Assembly: GCF_021155765.1 (NCBI RefSeq)
Contig: NC_060111.1
Span: 8,121,981-8,185,980, forward strand
DNA: 64,000 nucleotides
Origin: Diprion similis
Taxonomy: Eukaryota > Arthropoda > Insecta > Hymenoptera > Diprionidae
Direction of reading: 5' to 3'
In this document: piece after piece, positions 49,596-60,779 of the stretch
Position numbering within the stretch: position 1 is the stretch's first letter
Layout of the letters: the number at the start of each line of letters is the position of its first letter
Notes under the pieces: generated by a model
What the model was told of the DNA's origin: nothing
What the model saw: only the letters and a program-made list of their open reading frames with translations
Databases searched by the model: none
Program-made: the position numbers and the translations under genes

Positions 49596-50007
49596 TGTTA
49601 GGTTTAAATCTAATTACCTAATAAAATAAAATGTAGAACCTAAGAAATAGGCCTAAGACCGAAGTTAAATGTAAACGCAGCCTGAGAGCATCGTGCTGCG
49701 TCATCCGGTATGCGCAGACATTTCCTTTTGAAACAGTCAGCCAGCAAGGTAGGATGTGAAATTTATTATAAGAGAGTGGATCCAACATAATCTTATGTCT
49801 AGTTGTTAAATTCGTCAGTGAAATTAATATGTTTGATTATGTCCAAACTCTAAACATTGAAAGAAACATATATTCTCCCATAAAAGGTGCCTTGTCTTTT
49901 CCTTTTTGTTTCCTATCAACGATACTCCGAAATCAAGAGATCGTAAGCTAGAGGACTGGTGTAAAATTCTTATATACCCACATCCAAACAAACGAAAAGT
50001 CACAGCA
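49596..50007 (+). repeat. Solo Copia LTR in unit C
   Basis: 412 bases, from TGTTAGG to the final CAGCA, at the position homologous to the Copia insertion in unit B. A 5-base duplication gccac stands on both sides (49591-49595 and 50008-50012). The left part has the 5'-LTR variants of the unit B element (for example taataaaataaaatg and cgcagcctgagag) and the right part the 3'-LTR variants (acatatattctcccataaaa). It is therefore the expected product of recombination between the two LTRs. Confidence 0.92.
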
Positions 50008-50012
50008 GCCAC

Positions 50013-50479
50013 CAACACTCATCGTCAATCTTAGAGCGGATATCCGTCGACCTTTACTCTTTTCGTTGTTGTTTTATTTTCCAGATGAATTCCTGTTCCG
50101 GACCTTAAATCAGGCATCGGCCATCCACACGGAGGCCTTGAATATGACCTCGATAGTTATAGCTGACGAAGAATCGGCGAAGATTGATTAGACATGAATC
50201 GCGTGGGTCGACATCATGACTGAAGAGATGACATGAGAGATTACTTTCGAGTCTGAGTAACTGAAAGCTGTGAGAAAATTCTGGATTGTTGTTTTGACTA
50301 GAATTTTTGCGGAACAATTACTCGTGCATATCTTCGATAATATGCTCCGAAGCCTGCGTCCGGCTTTTCTGATACCGGCATCGGCGTGACGGGACAGATG
50401 AGTCCAGATCACGTGCAGCCCTGTGTCAGTCTCGATGCTCATTGTCAGTTGGATGTAGTTTTCGAAGCTGTTCGGTGAA
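50013..50479. other. 5' flank of Nimrod gene C
   Basis: Unit sequence after the solo LTR. The last 140 bases match the conserved flank of copies A and B and are a likely 5' UTR and promoter. Confidence 0.5.
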
Positions 50480-53400
50480 ATGGAAGAACCGCAAATGACA
50501 GTTCGGGTAATTTTTCGTATAGCAGTAACGCTAGTTGCTCTTATTTCTCCGGTGTATTCTCTAATCGGAGATGCCAATGCAGTGTGTCGTACTTCGGTAA
50601 GGTAAGATATATCTAAAATACGACGCTGTAATTTTCAAATATTAGCTTCTCTCTTGCCCATAGTTACCATACATGAATCCCGGATAGACAAAATAATTCG
50701 TTGGTGGATTTCAAGCAGGTTCCTTATCCATAAAATACGTCTACTCAGAAAAAGTTAATCTCAGCATGGCAGAACATGTCTCCGACAAAAGAGTCGACAT
50801 TTTTTAGTTGAGAAAATGAATTCAAATTGCGGGTGAAAGTGGGGAAATTAAAAATAGTGATGAAATTCTCGAATAATTTATAGGAAGTTTAATGAGTACC
50901 GTTGAATCACTGCGTTAATTTAAAATTATTCAGTAAACTTGTTTTCAATATATCAAAGCTTAAGATACTTGGTATATATTCTTACGGAAAAGAGCTTCTT
51001 CGACTGTGGCACAACGAGTTCTAACGAGTTGAATTTACTTGCAAATGATCTCTGTTGAAATTTACGAAACTTCAACGTCAATTTGTTTTAATTGAAACTT
51101 GTTAAAGAGAGGGGTTCTGGGAAATCTTGCATCATATTTGACTACGACGTGGAACCTCCTTGAGATTTTTTTCAGCCATATGAGACAGTTAAACACACGA
51201 TACATAATTTTGTAACTACTTTGTTCTTCTTGACAGTCAATTTGCGACTCATTCGGTTTCCTACTCCGAGTCCTACCGCGGATGTTTTTTGTGGACTTGC
51301 ACGAAGTATCGGACAAAGTGGAGACCTGCGGTGAGATTGGCTATCAATTGTAGTAATTATTCTGATTAAACCGACTTTCGCCGAAAATTTTAGTGAACTC
51401 TGTATTTCTCTGTCTATGGCAGTGGTATCGGAAATGGAATTCCAAAGATATATGCTGTTCAGGTTATTCGGAAACAGGTTGGGGTACTTGTGAGCCAACT
51501 TGTTCATCAAGTTGTGAGCACGGTTATTGTGCGAAACCGAATACATGTGCGTGCTATGGTGGCTACCAGTTGGTTTACAATGATTGTGAACCGGTATGTA
51601 ATAATCCTTGCGTACATGGAAGGTGCGTTGCGCCAAATACTTGCACCTGCTATTCGGGCTACAATATGAAGAGCGACGGACACACATGCGAGCCGACGTG
51701 TCCCTCTGGGTGCGAAAATGGATGGTGCGCGAGACCGAATGTCTGCGAATGTCATCCCTACTATCAAAAGAACAACGACAACAAGTGTGTACCAGTGTGT
51801 AAGGAGGATTGTATTAACGGCAAATGTGTGCAGCCAGACGTCTGCTCCTGCAACAACGGTTTTCAAGTCTCTGAGCACGACACCTTCGTCTGCGAACCAA
51901 CGTGCAGTAAGCCCTGCATATTTGGAAAATGCACTGCACCTGAAACATGCACCTGTGAGAGTGGCTACAAAACGATATCTGACTCACACGTGTGTGAACC
52001 AGTTTGTTCTTCTGGCTGTGAACACGGATGGTGTGAAAAACCGAACGTGTGTGCCTGTCATTCTGGATACGAGATAACTGATACGAACACGTGTAAGCCC
52101 GTTTGTAAAGAAGGTTGCGTCAACGGATACTGTGTAAGCCCCGAAGTCTGTGCCTGCAACGAAGGTTTCGAGATATCCCAGCATAATCATTCCGTATGTG
52201 AGCCTAAGTGCAGTGAGCTCTGTGTATCCGGATACTGTACAGCTCCTGAGACGTGTACGTGCAACAGTGGCTACAAACTTAGTTTGAATAAATTTGTCTG
52301 CGAACCAGCGTGCCAATCTTCTTGTACTCACGGTTGGTGTGAAGCACCAAATATCTGTGCCTGTAATTCTGGTTATGAGAGAAATGAGAATAACAAGTGC
52401 ATTCCAGTGTGCCAACGACCGTGCGTGTATGCAAAGTGTGTAGCACCTGATATCTGTGCTTGCGATATAGGCTTCCGGTTGTCCCAGAACGATAATTTCG
52501 TCTGTGAGCCCAAGTGTAGCGAGGCATGCATATTTGGACGCTGTACTGCACCTGACACGTGTACTTGCAACGACGGATACGAATTAGGTTTCAGCAACTT
52601 TGTTTGCCAACCGATATGTACATCATCTTGTGATCACGGTTGGTGTCTTGAGCCAAACGTCTGTGGATGTGACTCTGGGTATGAAAGAAGTGTAGATAAC
52701 GAATGTCTTCCAGTATGCAGGAACACATGCGTGAACGGAAAGTGTGTGGAACCAGACACCTGCGTCTGTGACGATGGTTTCGAAGAATCGCAAGATGACA
52801 CCTTCGTGTGCCAGCCAAGGTGTAGTGAGCCCTGCAAATTTGGAAATTGCACAGCTCCTGAGACATGCACCTGTTTTGAGGACTATCGATTAGGAGCCGA
52901 CAATTACATTTGCAAACCAGTTTGCGACGAACCGTGTGAAAACGGGTACTGCGACGAGCCAAACGTCTGCGGGTGTAACCCTGGCTACACAAGGACTGGT
53001 GCTAATAAGTGCGATCCAATTTGCGAGAGACCTTGCGTCAACGGAAAATGCACTGCTCCGGATAGATGCACTTGCAACGAAGGTTTCAATCGCTCCGAAA
53101 ATGGCGATGACTTCATCTGCGATCCTATCTGCAATGCGACCTGCATTTTCGGAAGTTGTACGGCCCCCAACACGTGTTCTTGTGACGAAGGCTACAAGCT
53201 CACCCCCCAGTCAATATACATTTGCAAACCAATATGCCAGAGCGAGTGCGCTCATGGCAAATGCGAGGCACCAAACTCTTGCGATTGCGACGCTGGTTAC
53301 ATCGGGTATCTGGAACTTGCATCAAACACTTCCATGTGCAAGCCCTGGTGCGATGACATTTGCTCCAACGGGACATGCACCGCACCCTACACGTGCACCT

Positions 53401-55320
53401 GTGACCCTGGTTTTGAGTACAACTCGAATACAACAGACTGCGACCCGGTATGTAACGACCCTTGTATCAATGGATTCTGCGAAAGTCCGGGAACCTGTAG
53501 TTGCCTCGAAGGTTATACCAATACCACAGAAGACGCGGGTAACTGTGAACCAATCTGCGAACGCTGCGTGCATGGAACCTGTGTGGCGCCTGATGAATGC
53601 GTTTGCAATGACGGATTTGAAAGTAGCAAGTCGGAAAATGGAACATGCGAGCCCACTTGCGAACCCGGGTGCGTTTATGGATTGTGCACTGTTCAAGGAT
53701 GCAACTGCTCGTACGGCTGGGTAGGAAATTTCTGTGACAAACCATCACTGTGCATTATCACGGAATTCACTCGGGATTCTTCGACTTCCTACTCTTCAGC
53801 TACGACTGAAGCAGTCAGGTGAGCATCATGTTTTTATAACAAAATTAGGCTATCCGAAGAAAATGTTTTTCAATTTCACAGCTGCAGTTTCATTGCAATT
53901 TCAAACCAATCCCGAAAATTTATGAGACCTATGGTATTTCGCCTGAAATTTATTCAACCAAGATTTTCACTCTCCAAACATCGGCAACAGCCGAAAATTC
54001 ATGAACTCGTCCTCAGTTGCAGGTTTCGCTTTTTTCTGTGTCGCGTAATTTGATTTCACGTGTCTATGATTCAATGCGGAACATGGCTGCACCGAACCAG
54101 CCGGATAACATTAATTTGGGGAAATTATCGGATGAAGTGCAGAACCCATGTTGTGAATCCAATTTCCGATGTGTTTATATATTATTTCACACTTTGTCCC
54201 TCATACCAGTTTGCCGTAAACAAGTTAAGAACATTTTTATTCTTCAGGCTTATTTCATTCAGTCAAAGTCACACTTAAAATAGTTGCAAGTGATTGGCAT
54301 CGAACGAAATTACAGAATGTTATGTTCCCGAGCGTGTCAGAATACTCTGATACACCACAGCGATGCCTAAGACATCGCAAAACAAATTTCAACTTTCATG
54401 ACAATTTCATTGGTATTCTGCATTTTCTCACATCGCGCAGTTCATCAAAAAATATCAAAATCAAACTCACAATGAGTGGCACAGCATTTTTTATCCACAA
54501 CTCCATTCTAGAATATTAAAAGAGATGTGCATTGTTCTTTCGCGGATCTCATCGATACGTGATGATCCGTACTTCTTTGGCATATCATGCATTCTGTTAA
54601 CACATCATACCGATTACACAGTGCTGAGTAACATTGGCATGTTTTTGGTGTGTTGCAGTGTTATGACCGATCCTTGGGATTACGACTCGACTGGTTACAC
54701 AACCGAAGATCCTCCAGTGGAATGGCAGGGGCCCGTATGTCGCTCGGAATGCATTGACCAACTCAATATGACGTTCGTCAACTTGACCCAGTTTACTGCG
54801 GATGCGACATATTATTACATTCCTATTGGTTTGTGAAAGATTTGATCATTAAGTCACTAACAATTCCGTCATGAAATCGTTGATCTGTTTTCTTTTCAAT
54901 TTATTCATCAATTTGTACACAAACAACCTATACTTTCAGACTCAGCGTGTAACCTCGTCAGAGGAAAGTCATTTCATATGAGCACAATTGGCACCGGAGT
55001 AGCAGTTGCGCTGTTCATCACTGTCTCCACCATCATCTTCATTATTGGAAGAAAATGGACAACGAGAAGCATAGCAAAAAGTGAGTTCGTCAATAGTCTA
55101 TAAATTATGCTTCCAAAAATTCACGAAAATCTGAAGAAATGTGCTCATTTTTGTGTCGCAATTCATGTACCAAACTCTCGCAGGATATTTCAAATGTTTA
55201 AAATTAATTAGCCCTAATCTAGTATCATTTATCGAAAATGATTGGTTATCTGTGCTTTCAGGTGAATCAATGGAATGCATCAACGGCGTTTACATTTCAC
55301 AAAATTCAATTCAATTGTGA
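50480..55320 (+). CDS. Nimrod-type EGF-repeat receptor, copy C (spliced)
   Basis: Exons: 50480-50601, 51237-51330, 51423-53818, 54659-54828, 54940-55080, 55262-55320; phases match and give 993 residues. Same plan as B: signal peptide, CCSGY, about 22 NIM repeats, linker, membrane segment, short tail ending NSIQL. Exon 2 is 94 bases against 40 in A and B and adds 18 residues with two cysteines (RGCFLWTC). Repeats 1 and 9-14 differ from A and B, whereas the last eight repeats are nearly identical in all three. The methionine at 51393 that opens the long frame lies in the intron; the exon starts at 51423. Possible N-terminal EMI-like region (CCxGY with upstream cysteines). Confidence 0.92.
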
Positions 55321-57990
55321 TGGAAGAATTCTCTTCCAGATGGATGCTCACTCATTATCAATATATTTTTCAAATGTTTTTGTAGAATTTGGTATAAAAT
55401 ATGATACAAAATATGTTTTGTAAGAAGTTAATCACCTTTCGAACGTTATTGTTATACCAACCCATGTAACTAAAGGTTGTTGTGCCAACCGTTTCATTGC
55501 CAAATTCTCTGAACAAAGTGTTGTAGCAGGAAAAGATTTTGTCTTGAATTCAGACTTGATTCATTTCCCGTCAGTCGGACTAATACAGCAGTTCACCGGC
55601 ACTCTTATCGTTACTTCACGCATCATTCCTCATTATTTACTGATTACAACCGTTGGATGACAGCTCGAAACCATTATCTCAACAATAATACTTTGCATAA
55701 CTCACTCGAGAATCATATTCCGACTCTCATTTTTCCTCCAATACTTATTTAGAGAATTCTGCACTCGCCTGATCCAGATGTTTAAGGCTGGATTTGTTAT
55801 CCACAAGTTGTGGCTTGTGCTTCGAAACCATTTCACACTTTCTGTATCCCGTATGCGCAATAATGTGATATAAATCGCGTTATTTTCGCATATCCTTGCG
55901 TTTTGTTATCGCATTTTATCATTTACGCCGTATTGAGTAAGGAAGTTGAGCCATCGAGTTGCGACAGCTGTTTTATCACGGAACTTCCGGAGTTGGACCG
56001 CACAACAATACGTAACCGACAGGAAGTGTCAGATTTTATGGAAGATTAAGTTCGCCATCAAGTACCCATATCATTATTCTTTCACAACTATTTCAAAACT
56101 GAAGTAAGATTTTTGATAAGTAGGAAAAAATTCAAATTACTAAACTGGATTGTCTTTTCAGAAAAATGCTATTTGTCATTATTCTTGAAAATCAATTTTG
56201 TCAATTGATAATTTTTCCTCTTTATCCGGTGAACAATTATGAAAAAAATCCATGCTCATCGTTCAACAAATTGCAAACAATTCTAAGCAAATGCAATTTA
56301 AGTATTCTGTTACTCACCCCGCGTGCCCTCAAATTATCTGAACAATATGTGCAATTTTTTTTCATGTAACTTCCTATTGTTGGCACAGTCAATACAGAAC
56401 TAACCGTGTAATACAGTGATAATGTTTTTCAGCGAAACACTTGTATAATACCAAACTAATATTTGTATTTAGATTGTAATTGAAAAGAATAATACATCAT
56501 CCAGACAAATCAGTCATCTATACACTTCTATCCTACTTCGAGACATGGATCTTCACATGATAAGAAACTGTTAATTGTTTAACTAAAATCGTTAACTTGG
56601 TTGATGTCAGCCACGACTGTTAATTCCTATTACGTTCACTTTTCATTTATTCATGAACGTTTCATAATTATAGCCCAAATCTTTTCCTCTTAAAATACTT
56701 TGCACGTTTACTTGAACTTGGTAAATTATAACACAAAATAAAAAATCTTCGAAATGAGATTCGGAATATTTATAAATAAATGAATGGAAGTCGTGTCGAT
56801 ATCCACAAACTGAGCGAATTGGCGTTGACAATATCGGTTATCGATATGACAAGACTGTTTAAAATTTAACTCGGTCTTTAGATATAAATAAAATAGATCT
56901 TTCATTCGAACTTGAATCAAAAGTTTCTTCAGGGTTGCCAAATATGACATTTGGTACAAAATGGTATTGAAATAACAAATAAAATGAACGATTATTAATA
57001 AGTAATTAAAAAAATGAAAAAGTACGGCAAAAATAAATGTATCCGAAATAATTCAAAAAAATTAAAGCAGAAACACAAGAGTGTAGCGGAGGAAAAATAT
57101 CATTCATGACACAAAGTTATAGAACGAATGTCGTGATGCATTGCACTTGAATATGCATTTTTTACACATACTGCAGTAATAATTGAAATTTGGTAAGCAT
57201 GTTCGAATTTATACTCGCAAAATAAAAAATCGAAGAATATTGACATTTAAATTGAATAACTATGACCGTGAATCATGATTATTAATTTGAATAATTGATC
57301 TAAATTTCCTTTATTACAAGAAATTTCAGATAAAACTAAGACTAGCCATCGTCATGTGTGTAAAAATTATTTTCCATGTTTAGTGTCGATATCATATTAT
57401 CAAGTACTAACTTGCTATTATTTTGTTTTCATTTATTCATTTTCATATATTTTTTATAATTCATAAGGTACTCCAGTGCCTCAAAAAGACATTCAATTTT
57501 TTTTTCTTCTTTTTATCGACTATTTCATGAGGTCATAATTGTAACATAATATTGAAATTCCTGAAAGGAGTACGCCGTGCGATTTATTATTTTTTTTTTT
57601 TTTGAGATTGTACATCGAGATTTTGTATCACACGTCCTTAAGTAGGTTGTGAAAGTAAAAAGATAATGAAAGTAGCATCGCGTAAGATTTACGAGCAGCC
57701 CTTGTGCAAAGGGATTGGCTGAACAGTGAAGAAAGATTCTCTGAAAACTTGACGTTATCAATGCTTTCAAAAATTCTAATAACAGCAAAAAATTGTTTAC
57801 ACATTTCAAAAGAATCTAACCCCAAAAAATGAGCAAATTTACGCAGTATTAACTAAATAGGGTAATTAAGAAGACGATGCCGGGTGGTTTTTTTAATCTC
57901 CTCAATCGAAAATCTCGTAAACTAGAGGAGATACGAGAAAAGTTTCATACAAAAGTTGAAGGCTTTAGAAGATGAAAGGTAATGCTGATT
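55321..57990. other. 3' flank of Nimrod gene C
   Basis: AT-rich unit sequence homologous to the flank of gene A. It includes the start-less version of the small leader-like frame (55870-56049, ATA instead of ATG). Nothing else is recognised. Confidence 0.6.
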
Positions 57991-59077
57991 ATGTAATAAA
58001 GGAAATTTAAATCATTTGTCGTATATATCTGAGAGCTTTAATTTGATGATTTGAATTATGAAATTTTTATCGTACATCCAAGTTTACATATAGAATAATT
58101 CATTTCAGTAAAAATGAATGTGTAATTAAGATAACTCTTTTTCCAATCAAGAACTGAAATAGCGTATCTTTTAATCGTATTCTAAAACGAGGTCTTTTCC
58201 AATCGCATTTTGAGCTAGCATGTTACGCGATACGTCACGCTGAAGACTACGTCCGGTTTTTTTCTGATAATATTAACCACAAGCGATTGAGATAAGGCCT
58301 CATTTGTTGCAAACTTGTCAGTCTTTGTGTTCATCTTTATCTCACAAAGTATGGATCTTGTTGAGAGTATTTATTGCGACCAAAGTCGTACCGGAAATGA
58401 AAGAAAAAATTATTTTCGAGTTTGCAATAATCTTGAAAGAAAATGCAGTCCAATCTGTGGAACTAATGTGAGATAAGTATTTCAAAATTACGATTAGAGT
58501 ATATCACTTAATTAGAGTATTAATGCGTACAAGTTATAGATAATTATCGATCGATTTTTTGTTAAATTTAAAGTAGATACTCTGCATTTATCTAGTGAAA
58601 TCTGAAAAAAAAAATCTAATCGTACCACGTATATCATACATTTTTTGAATATCGACTGAAATGAGTGAAATTTAAATAATTTTTCGTCATCGGATCTTTG
58701 ATTTTCATAATGATCGAATAATAAATTCCCCAAAACTTGATTCTCTGATTCCTCAATTAGTTTTTAATTAATTTCCGTCTTGCAATTTACATCTCCGATT
58801 GAAAAAATTAAGTACCTATTAGACATACAAATTAGTTAGTCTTTTTTCAAGCAATGTTTTCCAAGTGCGTGGCACTAGAATCCACTTTAAAAAATTCATA
58901 TTGTAATCGTAAAACCAGCCTCTTAAGTGATAAAAAGAGAGGGCGAAGGAGGAAGGAAAGCTTGAAAAGCTCAGAATAGACGCGCAAACACCGAATAGCG
59001 AACGAGAATTTAAAGACGATATATTAGTTGCATAATTACAGATCGAAAAGAAGGAAAAAATTTTTGTTGCCTTTAGA
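57991..59077. other. AT-rich spacer after the array
   Basis: I see no gene, RNA or repeat structure here beyond A/T tracts. Confidence 0.5.
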
Positions 59078-59466
59078 TGGTCGAAGTTTCTTATTGAAAT
59101 AAAATGGGAAAACTTTTTTTCTCAGTATATATTTTATTGTAAAAGTAATAATGTTTGAAAAAATTTGTAACTGTGAGGTTTCTAGTCGACATTAGTGCTA
59201 CTATTTGTAAAAAAATTTACATTACGATACCATCAAATGTAGATGAATTCCACATTCTGTAAATGCAAAAAAACTCAGCTTTCGAGGGTGTGCAATACGT
59301 CGAGATTTCGTGGTATGATTATGTAAATTTTTTTCCAGATAGTAGCACTAATGCCGACTAAAGCCTTACAGTTACAAATTTATTTCAACCATTATTACTT
59401 TTACAATAAAATATATACTGAGAAAAAAAAATTTTCCCATGTTATTTCCATAAGAAACTTCGACCA
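59078..59466. mobile_element. Palindromic element with about 155-base arms
   Basis: The left arm starts tggtcgaagtttctta at 59078 and the right arm ends with its inverse at 59466. The arms match almost throughout (for example ctcagtatatattttattgt and attagtgctactat appear in both, inverted), around a central spacer of about 80 bases. No coding capacity. It is a foldback or MITE-like element unrelated to the TTAA family above. Confidence 0.85.
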
Positions 59467-60189
59467 CAAATCGGACTATCTTAGAGTTGAGTTAAGAATC
59501 TGAAAAAATTAGGTAATTGTTTTTGAATTATCTGAAGTTAATTTGGGGGATGGGGTGGCGAAAATTTGTCAACAGCATAAAAAAAGAACACCCTAGTGAG
59601 TATACATGGTGTGCCTGGAACTCCTACGACACGCTCCTTTCTTCGAGGTCAAATCCTTCAAGTGAGATGTGTATCAACTGTCTAAAAAAATCCCTATACA
59701 GGTCTTCCTTTCAATAAGTTCAGCTTCGGGGGTGTAGAGAAATATTTTTCCGAGAAACTATAAACCCCCACTGAAAGCTCAGCTCGTCGCTCGCGTCAAA
59801 AGATCACGTTTCCTCCGGATAAGTTCGGTCGCGTTCTTTTTGTACATACTCAGTGTATCATTTAAAGTGAAGGTCCCACCATTAGTGATATTAATAATAT
59901 AGTTTCACAGAAAAGATGTTCTCAACTCAAAGAATTTCGAATATCCCATAATGTAATTTGAAACTGTAAACACCAGCGATAATCAATCGTACCTCAGTTC
60001 ATTTTAAATTTCGAATTTTCCGGTGAAAATTGATAATTGAAAATCGATATATTTGTAGCTAGTGGACGCGATTAAACAACGCTTAAGAGGAATCACGTGA
60101 GGTCGCGAGACTCAAGTGTAATCGGGAATGAGTAAACTATGTCACATCGTCACGAGCCTCGTACGCGTCAAACGAATGGCTACGTAAAG
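59467..60189. other. Spacer before the NUMT
   Basis: No gene recognised. A short frame at 59517-59717 has no known domain. Confidence 0.45.
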
Positions 60190-60779
60190 TCACCAGATAT
60201 AGCTTTTCCGCGAATAAATAATATAAGATTCTGACTTTTACCTTCTTCATTAATTATATTATTATCTAGAAGAATTGTTGATTCAGGTACAGGAACAGGA
60301 TGAACAATCTACCCTCCATTATCAAGAAATTTTGGTCATTCAGGACCGTCAACTGATTATACAATTTTTTCTCTGCACATAGCAAGAATTTCGTCTATTA
60401 TAGGTGCAATTAATTTTATTTCTACTATATTAAATATACACTTAAAAGGAATAAAATTGGATCAATTAACTTTATTTATTTGAGCAGTAAAGCTCACAGC
60501 AATTTTATTATTGTTATCTTTACCAGTATTAGCAGGAGCTATTACTATATTATTAAGAGATCGAAATTTAAATTCAACATTTTTTGACCCATCAGGAGGA
60601 GGAGATCCAATTTTATACCAACATTTATTTTGATTTTTTGGACACCCAGAAGTTTATATTTTAATCTTACCAGATTTTTGAATAATTTCTCATATTATTT
60701 CTCAAAGATCAGGAAAAAAGAAACTTTTGGAACTTTAGGAATAATTTATGCAATAATAACTATTGGAGTTTTAGGATTT
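60190..60779 (+). pseudogene. COX1: Nuclear copy of mitochondrial COX1 (NUMT)
   Basis: About 590 bases encode the middle of cytochrome c oxidase subunit I when read with the invertebrate mitochondrial code (TGA for Trp, ATA for Met): [41 protein letters not shown] and FGHPEVYIL are all visible. A one-base deletion near 60720 (in the SGKKETFG region) shifts the frame, and TGA codons would stop nuclear translation, so it is a dead copy. It is flanked by ordinary nuclear sequence. The gene normally serves the mitochondrial respiratory chain; this fragment does not. Confidence 0.95.

Larger units (their letters stand above)
49084..57990 (+). repeat. Tandem duplication unit C (about 8.9 kb)
   Basis: Third copy, with a solo LTR at 49596-50007 and Nimrod gene C. 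Homology stops near 57990, about 100 bases before the point where units A and B run into the next unit. The array therefore ends here. Confidence 0.85.
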
